From contig CANKYU010000003.1 in NCBI GenBank assembly GCA_947488295.1, positions 124,001-188,000 on the forward strand: a DNA stretch of 64,000 bases, in the 5' to 3' direction. Below are positions 8,285 to 15,059 of the stretch, in pieces (the stretch's first letter is position 1; every line of letters starts with the position of its first letter). Under the pieces are notes generated by a model, which saw only the letters and a program-made list of their open reading frames with translations, was not told the origin of the DNA and ran no database searches. The DNA comes from an uncultured Anderseniella sp. GTDB taxonomy: Bacteria > Pseudomonadota > Alphaproteobacteria > Rhizobiales > Aestuariivirgaceae. The translations under genes and the position numbers were made by a program.

Positions 8285-9148
8285 TTACTTGTCTTTATGG
8301 CGCCTGCGGGGTTTTTTGCGCCATAAGTTAAGAGCCCTGCCGATCTTTGTAACAACAGGATGAACCTGCCGGAACAGTCGACTGGCGTAGGCATCGGCCT
8401 GTTTTTCCTGTTCGGGATCCTGGCCGTATTCCGTATGCCCTTCCCGATGATGACCGACTTCGTGATAGAGGGTGGCTTCATGATTCACTCGAAACACCCA
8501 CTGCAGAGGGTTGGACGGATGAAGCAGCGTCGACCATGCCAGTGTGATGATGGCGAGGTAGGGCTGATAGGTGCCCCGGAAGTCATGATGAGACTGTTCG
8601 CTGATAATGTAGAGCCGTGAGATGTCGCCAAGGTCATCGGCAGGAATGTTATGCAGCCAACGCGAGACATGAGCGGTGGCCCGGTATCGTTCGTCAATCG
8701 TTTTTTCTTCCAGGATCGTCATGCCCAGAACCTGCGTCTCTCTGTAACCTGAACGCCGAAACCGAATGGTATTTCTCAGTGACGCCGCAATTGCCGGATG
8801 GCACGGTCGGTTCAGCGCGTTTTCGGCAAAGCTTACCGAGGCGGCCTCGCTCAGGTCGTGGAGGATGGTTGCCAGTCCGGCAACCAGTGAAACCGTCTCG
8901 GGATAGTCGACTTTTGCCAGATCAATCAGATTGAGTTCCTGCAAGATCGGTTCTGCAGCCCGGTCGCCGTACGCATGCAGCGCCTTGTGAGCCCTTACGA
9001 TGTCCTCATAGCTGCCTGTCAACAAGGCCGCCTTGAACTGGCTGACTGCGGCTTCCAGTTCGCTGGATGTGGAGTGTGAAATGTTCAACTGACCGCCGTA
9101 ACAGGTATCAATACCGGGATACTCTACAAAATTCAGGACAAGGATCAA
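8285..9148 (-). CDS. HEXXH-motif putative metallopeptidase
   Basis: 287 residues from a TTG at 9148; the start is uncertain because no good ribosome site or internal Met is near. The N-terminal two-thirds is helical. Near residue 233 HEVGHHREGH supplies the two zinc-ligand His and catalytic Glu, and EQEKQADAYASRLF about 15 residues later supplies the third, Glu-type ligand as in M48 and ImmA/IrrE-like gluzincins. The C-terminus is very basic (KKPRRRHKDK). No membrane helix is obvious, so it does not look like HtpX. It lies in the same direction as the acetyltransferase gene upstream, 52 bp away. Confidence 0.6.
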   Translation of the reverse strand: MILVLNFVEYPGIDTCYGGQLNISHSTSSELEAAVSQFKAALLTGSYEDIVRAHKALHAYGDRAAEPILQELNLIDLAKVDYPETVSLVAGLATILHDLSEAASVSFAENALNRPCHPAIAASLRNTIRFRRSGYRETQVLGMTILEEKTIDERYRATAHVSRWLHNIPADDLGDISRLYIISEQSHHDFRGTYQPYLAIITLAWSTLLHPSNPLQWVFRVNHEATLYHEVGHHREGHTEYGQDPEQEKQADAYASRLFRQVHPVVTKIGRALNLWRKKPRRRHKDK

Positions 9149-9200
9149 ATTGCCGGATGCCTGCCCGGTATCACCAGTGTCCTCTGTGTCTGCTGGTGTG

Positions 9201-10073
9201 TCATAAGCTCAGCAGCATCTCCATCTGCATGATTTCATTCCGTGCGCCATGGCGGGCCAGAAAGGCCTGAAAACCGAAATCCCGGCTGTCGGCGTTGATT
9301 ACTCTGAGGATATCGAGAGACGAAGCAGACGCCAGCTTGTGCAGGACCGCTGAACCAATTCCGGCGCGGCGATTGTCGTGCCCGACGGCGAGTTGGGCAA
9401 TTGTACCCGTTGGCTTGATCAGGATCCCGTAACCTGCCGGCTTGCCGTCAACGTCTGCCGCGACGCACACCAGGGCTTCGGGGACACGCGCCAGGGATGG
9501 CATGTCATTCTGCCAGGAGGGTTGCCAGTCACGGCTGCTCCGGCAGATGGCCAAAACGTCTGACAGGCTACGCTCGGCAAAACTTGCCCGCACCGTTTTC
9601 GCAGGCTTGACTGCAGCGCGGTCGATGTTGAAGCAGGCAAGCTTCCGAACCGGCTCATATCCCAGCTTCGTGTACAGTGACCGGGCAGGAATGTTGTCGG
9701 CAATCACCTCCAGCTGCATGGTGTAAACACCGGTTTGGGACAATTGTTGCCGTATCCTGCGGTGTATCTGCTCCGCCAGGCCCCGGCCGCGATACTCGGG
9801 TGCCGTGCCGGTAGCAATGACGTAGGCCGAGCGGTTCTCAGATCCGGAATTGGTGCCAATCAGCCAGAACGAAACCATGGACCGCCCGCAAAGAGCGACC
9901 CGTGACAGCGTTTCATTGAAGCCGCGTTGGGCGAGCATCAGTCTGAGCTCGCCAATCGTGGGCTGCATGGCAACCGGGTAATCGGAGAAGGCCCGGCAAA
10001 AGCCGTCACGCAATTGGGCAGGATCAATCAGCTTACATGATCTGATGGTGATGTCCGCTGCCTGATCCTGCAT
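9201..10073 (-). CDS. GNAT family protein with two tandem acetyltransferase domains
   Basis: 290 residues from the ATG at 10073. The frame stays open 46 codons further upstream but that part overlaps the secreted-protein gene at 10115 and looks non-coding. The N-terminal domain (about 1-150) carries ATGTAPEYRGRGLAEQIHRR, a textbook acetyl-CoA binding motif A. The C-terminal domain (about 155-290) is a degenerate copy with QLAVGHDNRRAGIGSAVLHK. Tandem GNAT proteins acetylate small molecules or protein termini; the substrate is unknown. Confidence 0.75.
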   Translation of the reverse strand: MQDQAADITIRSCKLIDPAQLRDGFCRAFSDYPVAMQPTIGELRLMLAQRGFNETLSRVALCGRSMVSFWLIGTNSGSENRSAYVIATGTAPEYRGRGLAEQIHRRIRQQLSQTGVYTMQLEVIADNIPARSLYTKLGYEPVRKLACFNIDRAAVKPAKTVRASFAERSLSDVLAICRSSRDWQPSWQNDMPSLARVPEALVCVAADVDGKPAGYGILIKPTGTIAQLAVGHDNRRAGIGSAVLHKLASASSLDILRVINADSRDFGFQAFLARHGARNEIMQMEMLLSL

Positions 10074-10114
10074 CTGTCCGGTCCATATCCTCTTCACTGT
10101 CGAGGGGCGGTTGT

Positions 10115-10378
10115 CTAGTTGACCCTCTTGCAGCCGTGACTGCGGCCAAATCTCTTTTTGCGGCGTTCGCGGTTCATCCTGCGATTGCACTTGCGCCGGG
10201 CCCGATCGCACGCGACACCGTACTTTTTCCGGTGAGAGCCATAGCCGGCCACGACGTGACCGTTGATGTCAGTTGCCGTGTAGGCGCAACCGACCTTCGC
10301 ATTCGCCGGGGAAACCGGGCTGAAAAACAGGACTGCTCCAAGCAGGGCGGTGCAGGTGATCGTTGAAGGGGCTTTCAT
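10115..10378 (-). CDS. Small secreted, Cys-containing, highly basic protein
   Basis: 87 residues with a Sec signal peptide (about 1-27, cleavage after SPANA). The mature part has CAYTATDINGHVVAGYGSH followed by a tail in which more than a third of residues are Arg or Lys, with four Cys in total that could form disulfides. Function unknown. It is divergent from the Gly-rich repeat protein gene at 10844 and is the second of two small basic exported proteins in the window. Confidence 0.6.
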   Translation of the reverse strand: MKAPSTITCTALLGAVLFFSPVSPANAKVGCAYTATDINGHVVAGYGSHRKKYGVACDRARRKCNRRMNRERRKKRFGRSHGCKRVN

Positions 10379-10843
10379 TATATCGTCTCCGTGTTGTTTC
10401 GCCCCTCTGGCGTTAAACCGGATAGATGCATCCTCTCATCATGTCTGGAAGGTCTGCTTGCCGCGTGTTTGTCGGCAGAACTTATGAAGCAACACGGAAA
10501 ACTGTTCCAATTGAATTGATGTGTGAAGGCATAAACCGGCTTGATGAATAGACCTGTTGCTCCGACCCAAAAACCACCCTGTTCCAGTGGCTGCAGGGAC
10601 CGAGGCGGGCAATTCCATCGCCGGTTTTTCCGCCGGACGTCGCGATGGTTAACAAATTCTTGAAATTTAACCATGAATTTTATTTGAATTGACTGTGAAC
10701 CGAGCACGTACCTAAGGTAAACACCTGCTGCCGGGGGGCCTCTGGGAGCAGTTTTCTGCGCAGCTTGGACGACCGTTGTGTAGATGCGGTGGGATATGGA
10801 GCAATGTGTCGCCCTTGTTAGTTTGTAACAAGGAGTAACGGCA
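10379..10843. other. Divergent intergenic region upstream of the Gly-rich gene
   Basis: 465 bp without a supportable gene. AT-rich stretches near 10640-10700 are plausible promoter DNA. The far right end provides AGGAG at 10831-10835, eight bases before the TTG start of the repeat protein gene. No palindrome or riboswitch was recognised. Confidence 0.45.
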
Positions 10844-11539
10844 TTGAAAAAAGTCGAAGAAAGCTCGGAAAACGAGCTTGGAAAATCTCAAAACAGTAAG
10901 ATGGATCGCAGGGACGCTCTGGCCAAATTGGGCCTGACGGGTCTCGGCATTCTCGTCGCACCTACCCTTCTGACGATCAGCGAAGGACATGCCAAAGGTG
11001 GTCGTGGTGGTGGCCGTGGCGGCTCCGGTGGTGGACGTGGCGGCTCCGGCGGTGGTCGTGGCGGCTCCGGCGGTGGCCGTGGTGGCTCCGGTGGTGGCCG
11101 TGGCGGCTCCGGTGGCGGTCGTGGCGGTTCCGGTGGTGGCCGTGGTGGCTCCGGTGGTGGTCGTGGCGGTTCCGGTGGTGGCCGTGGTGGCTCCGGCGGT
11201 GGCCGAGGTGGCTCCGGTGGTGGCCGAGGTGGTCGCGGTAGTGGCCGTGGCTCCGGTGGTGGTCGTGGTCGTGGTTCCGGCAGAGGCCGTGGCTCTGGCC
11301 GTGGGCGTGGCTCTGGCCGTGGGCGTGGTTCCGGCCGCGGGCGTGGCAGGGGTCGCGGTAAAGGCCGCGGCAAGGGCCACAAGGGTCACAAGGGCCATAA
11401 GGGTCACAAGGGCAAAAAAGGCCACAAGGGCAAAAAAGGCCGTGAGCCGGAAGCGTCACCAGCAGCAGCGTCCAATGACGGTTGTGGCAATTGGGAAAAC
11501 TCACCAAGGCGCTGCCGCGATTGGACCGGGCAGAGATAG
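10844..11539 (+). CDS. Tat-type exported Gly/Ser/Arg/Lys/His repeat protein, candidate modified substrate
   Basis: 231 residues from a TTG with AGGAG eight bases upstream; an ATG at 10901 (MDRRDALAKLG) is the alternative. Residues 20-51 look like a Tat signal: twin Arg in MDRRDALAKLGLTGLGIL, then a hydrophobic core and a site near GHA. From 55, ten perfect GGGRGGS heptads follow, then an RGSGRG-type segment (to about 173), a KGHKGHKGHKGHKGKKGHK segment (to about 199), and a non-repetitive tail with two Cys (DGCGNW, RRCRDW). No ordered fold is expected. An HprK-related kinase and a PqqD-like protein follow, in the order seen in RiPP-like modification loci, so this is probably their substrate; the regularly spaced Ser are candidate phosphorylation sites. 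Inference. Confidence 0.7.
   Translation: MKKVEESSENELGKSQNSKMDRRDALAKLGLTGLGILVAPTLLTISEGHAKGGRGGGRGGSGGGRGGSGGGRGGSGGGRGGSGGGRGGSGGGRGGSGGGRGGSGGGRGGSGGGRGGSGGGRGGSGGGRGGRGSGRGSGGGRGRGSGRGRGSGRGRGSGRGRGSGRGRGRGRGKGRGKGHKGHKGHKGHKGKKGHKGKKGREPEASPAAASNDGCGNWENSPRRCRDWTGQR
11006..11215 (+). repeat. Ten 21-bp coding repeats (GGGRGGS)
   Basis: Ten in-frame 21-bp units encode identical GGGRGGS heptads. The units are not identical in DNA: Gly alternates GGC/GGT, Arg CGT/CGC/CGA and Ser stays TCC, so differences are at third codon positions. That pattern indicates conservation of the peptide sequence rather than very recent slippage. Confidence 0.9.
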
Positions 11540-11633
11540 TGCCTTTGGCACACTTCCTGCTTGACCTTAACAACATCGTTGCTGCCAGGGCTTCCCGCTC
11601 TGGCAACAGCACCGTTTCAAGTCAGGTCATCCT

Positions 11634-12572
11634 ATGTTGCAGCATGTACACAATGCCAGCGTTTTTCAAACCGGCACCCGCCGCCTCAAAATTGGCTGGG
11701 ACGGGGCGCACTGGATTGTGGATGTCGAGGGATGCGAGGACTTGTTTGCAGGCCTGAAGACAATTCTCCGGGGCTGGAACATTGCCGAGCAGCCGGTAAC
11801 AGGCATGGCCGAACCGGCAATGGTGTTCAGAAAATCCGGCGATACCTATGACTGGATCCTGCCTGCCGGCGGGATGACGGCGACAAACCTGTTTGGCAAA
11901 CCTGAAAGCATTGCTTCCGCCGTCAGCGATTTCCACTATCTGTTCAATGGCTGGTTTACGGACCGGTTTCGCGAATACTTCACACTGCATTGTGCTGCAG
12001 TAAGGCTTGGGGACGGCGTTGTGCTGTTTCCGGGAGGGCATCGGGTCGGCAAAAGCCTGCTGACGGTCGCCCTGGCCGCGCACGGCCATATGGTGTTTGC
12101 AGACGATGTTGTGGCAATTGAGCCGGCCGGCGGTAACGCCATGGCGCTCGGCATGCTGCCGCGCATAAGGTTGCCTTTGCCGCCTCAGGCCATCGGGGTG
12201 CAGTTGCGTGACTTTCTGGACAGGCATGCCATCCTGGATGACGTCGAGCAACAGTATCTGGACCTTTCTGAAGACCGGATGGCTGAAGTCGGCAGGACAT
12301 CGCCGATCACGGCGATCGTGCAACTAAAACGCTCAAACAAGACCGGCCCGGCCAGTATGGACGAACAGACAAACGGCGCTGCCATGCGCGCCCTGATTGC
12401 CCAGAACTACAGTACCGCCATGCCGGCCAGTTCGGTGTTCGACCACCTGAGCGAGATTGTGTCAGGCGCATCCTGCCACTGCATGACCTATCATAAGGTG
12501 GAGGACGCAGTATCGGTGCTTGAAGCCGCCTTTGCTCGCCGGTCGGACAGGCAAACCGGAGTTGGGCAATGA
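11634..12572 (+). CDS. HprK-related kinase (HPr-rel-A type)
   Basis: 312 residues. A Walker A motif, GGHRVGKS, lies at 134-141 after FPG, and FADDVVAIEP at about 157-166 matches the acidic motif of HPr kinase/phosphorylase. The N-terminal 120 residues are unlike true HprK, and the HPr-docking region is missing, as in the HprK-related kinases that accompany PqqD-like proteins in the HPr-rel-A system. A related HprK-like kinase in lasso-peptide clusters phosphorylates a Ser of the precursor; here the upstream repeat protein with its periodic Ser is the obvious candidate. Its stop overlaps the PqqD start (ATGA). No PTS HPr gene is nearby. Confidence 0.8.
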   Translation: MLQHVHNASVFQTGTRRLKIGWDGAHWIVDVEGCEDLFAGLKTILRGWNIAEQPVTGMAEPAMVFRKSGDTYDWILPAGGMTATNLFGKPESIASAVSDFHYLFNGWFTDRFREYFTLHCAAVRLGDGVVLFPGGHRVGKSLLTVALAAHGHMVFADDVVAIEPAGGNAMALGMLPRIRLPLPPQAIGVQLRDFLDRHAILDDVEQQYLDLSEDRMAEVGRTSPITAIVQLKRSNKTGPASMDEQTNGAAMRALIAQNYSTAMPASSVFDHLSEIVSGASCHCMTYHKVEDAVSVLEAAFARRSDRQTGVGQ

Positions 12573-12862
12573 TCAATACGAAAGACAGCTACCGCCGCAA
12601 TCGCGACATCCTGCAACGGGAACTCGACGGCGAGATTTTCCTGATTGACGACGAACTGGGCAAAATTCATGCGCTTGACCCGATGGCAGGCGGCATCTGG
12701 CGGCTGCTTGAACAGCCCATGACGGTATATGATATCGTGGCCACTTTTTCCGCTGCATTCCCTGACCGGAAAACAAAGGACCTGCGTCGTCATGTCACCC
12801 GGTTTGTGGATGACATGCGGCAAAACAATCTGGCAGTTCGCGTTACGACGCCGGAGCTTTGA
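12569..12862 (+). CDS. PqqD-like peptide chaperone (RiPP recognition element)
   Basis: 97 residues with a PqqD fold: an N-terminal beta-rich part (DGEIFLIDDELGKIHALD), GGIWRLLEQPMTVYDIV as the winged-helix core and a final helix (HVTRFVDDMRQNNLAV). PqqD domains bind leader peptides and bring them to modifying enzymes. ATG overlaps the kinase TGA, so the two are made together. It matches the PqqD-type partner of the HPr-rel-A system. Its likely client is the N-terminal region of the protein encoded at 10844. It ends 20 bp inside the 3' end of the convergent ArsR gene. Confidence 0.8.
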   Translation: MINTKDSYRRNRDILQRELDGEIFLIDDELGKIHALDPMAGGIWRLLEQPMTVYDIVATFSAAFPDRKTKDLRRHVTRFVDDMRQNNLAVRVTTPEL

Positions 12863-13538
12863 TCGCGAATTTCGCCAACAGGCTGCGTTCCCCGCTGGCA
12901 CTGAATTCGACTACCCGTGAACCCTCCACCCGCGCTGCCCAGCCCAGCTTGTAAAACCTGTTGAGCAGGGCTGAGCCCAATGAGCCTGCCAGATGGGTGC
13001 GGCGCGAACTCCAGTCGAGGCAGGATTTGCACATGGGACGCCGGCTCTTGACCAGGCTGGCCAGATCGATACCGAACGCTTCGGCAAAGTCTTCCCCGTC
13101 CCGTGTCAGGCTGACATCATCGTCAGCCTCGGCAAGATAGCCCTGGCTGACCATGCCATCATAGATCGCCACGCCGAGGTCGCCGGCCAGGTGATTGTAG
13201 CAAACCCGCGCCTTGCGCAGGGCTTCGTCGCGCGGGCCGGTGCGGGTGCGCAGCAGACCGCGTTTGGCCGCCAGTCCCATCATCGCCTCAAGAACACTGC
13301 CGACATCATCGTCCGCCAGGGTAAAATACCGGTGCCGGCCCTGTTTGCGTTGCCGCAAAAGGTGCGCGTCCTGAAGCTTCTTCAGATGTGAACTTGCGGT
13401 TTGAACCGTGACGCCTGCTTCCAATGCCAGTTCGGTGGCGGTCAGCGCCTTGCCGCTCATCAGGGCAGTGAGGATGTTGGCACGTGCCGGGTCGCCGATC
13501 AGCGAACCCAGAAGCGCAATGTCAGGACCTTCTTTCAT
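12843..13538 (-). CDS. ArsR family transcriptional regulator with C-terminal extension
   Basis: 231 residues. Residues 5-85 are a winged helix-turn-helix (DPARANILTALMSGKALTAT... ASSHLKKLQDAHLL) as in ArsR regulators. The remaining 145 residues form an extension with Cys at positions such as MCKSCLDW that might sense metal, thiol or ligand. This long ArsR form is common in proteobacteria as a regulator of a divergent neighbour. It is divergent from the NIPSNAP and DMT transporter genes at 13624 and 13956, which it likely controls from the 85-bp interval between them. Confidence 0.8.
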   Translation of the reverse strand: MKEGPDIALLGSLIGDPARANILTALMSGKALTATELALEAGVTVQTASSHLKKLQDAHLLRQRKQGRHRYFTLADDDVGSVLEAMMGLAAKRGLLRTRTGPRDEALRKARVCYNHLAGDLGVAIYDGMVSQGYLAEADDDVSLTRDGEDFAEAFGIDLASLVKSRRPMCKSCLDWSSRRTHLAGSLGSALLNRFYKLGWAARVEGSRVVEFSASGERSLLAKFAIKAPAS

Positions 13539-13623
13539 GGTTCGATCCTAGTCGAAGCATTCGCGGCATGCAATATGTCATTATTCGACAATCACCGAAC
13601 CATGGAGGCTGAAAGGTTCTAGA

Positions 13624-13953
13624 ATGCTCACCTGCTTTATCCGCTATCACATCGATCCGACCAGACGACATCAGTTTGAACGCTATGCCCGTAATTGGGG
13701 AGAGGCCATCCCGCGTTGCGGCGCAGACCTGATTGGCTACTATGCACCGCACGAGGGCTCCAGTACGCTGGCCTACGGGGTCTACAATATCGACAGCCTC
13801 GCTGCTTACGAACAATACCGCGAGCGGTTGGCCGCCGATCCGCTGGGCCGGGAGAATTATGAGTTCGCGCAGCGCGAGAAATTTCTGCTGCGCGAAGACA
13901 GGACCTTTCTGAAACTTGCATCCGCGCCGCACGCAGGTGGCGGGCAGGGCTGA
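13624..13953 (+). CDS. NIPSNAP family protein
   Basis: 109 residues forming a ferredoxin-like dimeric alpha/beta-barrel: MLTCFIRYHIDPTRRHQFER at the start and NIDSLAAYEQYRERLAADP mid-way are typical of NIPSNAP proteins. Function of bacterial members is unknown. It begins a short plus-strand unit with the DMT exporter (two bases between stop and next start) and is divergent from the ArsR regulator. Confidence 0.75.
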   Translation: MLTCFIRYHIDPTRRHQFERYARNWGEAIPRCGADLIGYYAPHEGSSTLAYGVYNIDSLAAYEQYRERLAADPLGRENYEFAQREKFLLREDRTFLKLASAPHAGGGQG

Positions 13954-13955
13954 GG

Positions 13956-14900
13956 GTGCGACTGACAAACGTGAAGGTATCTGACCCTTTGAACGCATCC
14001 GCCAAACCGGTCCTGATCGTTGAACTCGCTTTGCTCGGTCTCCTGGCGTTGCTGTGGGGCTCGTCCTACTTTTTCATCAAGGTGGCGGTCCCAGAGATAC
14101 CGCCTGTCACGCTGATCGCAATCAGGGTAACAGTTGCCGCGCTGTTTCTGCTGGCCGTCCTGTCCTGGCGCAAAGACCGCCTGCCGCGTGATGCCCGGAC
14201 ATGGCGCATGCTGCTTTTGCAGTCCGTCTTCAACTCCACTGCGGCATGGACATTGCTTGCCTGGGGCCAGCAATATGTCGACAGCGGGCTGGCCAGTGTT
14301 CTCAATTCCACATCGCCGATCTTCGTCTTCCTGTTCACGGTTTTCATCACCCGCCACGAGGCAACAAGCGGCCTGAAACTGTTCGGTGCCTGCCTTGGCC
14401 TGTTCGGCGTGACGATGATCGTCGGGGTTGATGCCCTGGCTGGTCTCGGCCAGCAGGTGGCCGGACAGCTGGCGGCAATTGCCGGCGCGGTTCTGTATGC
14501 CTGTGCCGCGATCTACGGCAAACGCTTTGCACATATTTCAGCGACGGCAACGGCAGCAGGAACCATGATCTGCGCAGCGATGGTACTGGTGCCGGCCAGT
14601 CTCATGCTGGAACACCCCTGGACCCTTTCACCGTCGGTGAAGGCGGTAGCGGCAGCCTCCGTCCTGTCCGTGCTCTGCACTGCCTGCGCCCTGTTGATCT
14701 ATTTCCGCCTGCTCAGGACACTAGGCTCAATGGGCACTGCCAGCCAGGCCTATCTGAGAGCCGGTTTCGGCGTCGCGCTGGGTGTGGTGTTCCTTGGCGA
14801 ACACATTACCCCGGTAATCGGGCTAGGGCTGGTGGCGGCCATTATCGGTGTTGCTGTAATCAATATACCGGTGCGTGCGAAGCGGGCACCGGGCGTTTGA
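13956..14900 (+). CDS. EamA/DMT superfamily exporter
   Basis: 314 residues from a GTG; a second GTG at 13971 is also possible. About ten hydrophobic helices arranged as two EamA repeats, the first opening with LGLLALLWGSSYFFIKVAVP and the second starting around residue 160. Such drug/metabolite transporters export amino acids, nucleosides or drugs. Its position directly after the NIPSNAP gene and next to an ArsR regulator suggests regulated efflux of a small molecule. Substrate not predictable. Confidence 0.8.
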   Translation: MRLTNVKVSDPLNASAKPVLIVELALLGLLALLWGSSYFFIKVAVPEIPPVTLIAIRVTVAALFLLAVLSWRKDRLPRDARTWRMLLLQSVFNSTAAWTLLAWGQQYVDSGLASVLNSTSPIFVFLFTVFITRHEATSGLKLFGACLGLFGVTMIVGVDALAGLGQQVAGQLAAIAGAVLYACAAIYGKRFAHISATATAAGTMICAAMVLVPASLMLEHPWTLSPSVKAVAAASVLSVLCTACALLIYFRLLRTLGSMGTASQAYLRAGFGVALGVVFLGEHITPVIGLGLVAAIIGVAVINIPVRAKRAPGV

Positions 14901-15014
14901 AGCATGAGTTTTGGGCGTTACGTAGAATATTGAATTAAGTGTTTTAAAACAATAATTTGATCTGCAATTCTGATTCAAGTCATCAAACGCTGAATTACGT
15001 AAAGGCCGTGCAGA

Positions 15015-15042
15015 TCACCCGCCCTCATCGGAGGGCGGGTGA
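15015..15042. terminator. Strong bidirectional hairpin between convergent genes
   Basis: TCACCCGCCCTC (15015-15026) and GAGGGCGGGTGA (15031-15042) form a perfect 12-bp GC-rich stem with a 4-base loop, between the convergent exporter gene and molybdenum hydroxylase gene. There is no U-tract on either side. Confidence 0.6.
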
Positions 15043-15059
15043 CGGTGATGGTTGACAGG

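Noticed and set aside
10712..11612. Long open frames on both strands over the Gly-rich repeat region
   Set aside because: The 21-bp repeat has no stop codon in several frames, so these are shadows. Only the plus frame at 10844 has a ribosome site, a signal peptide and a sensible neighbour.
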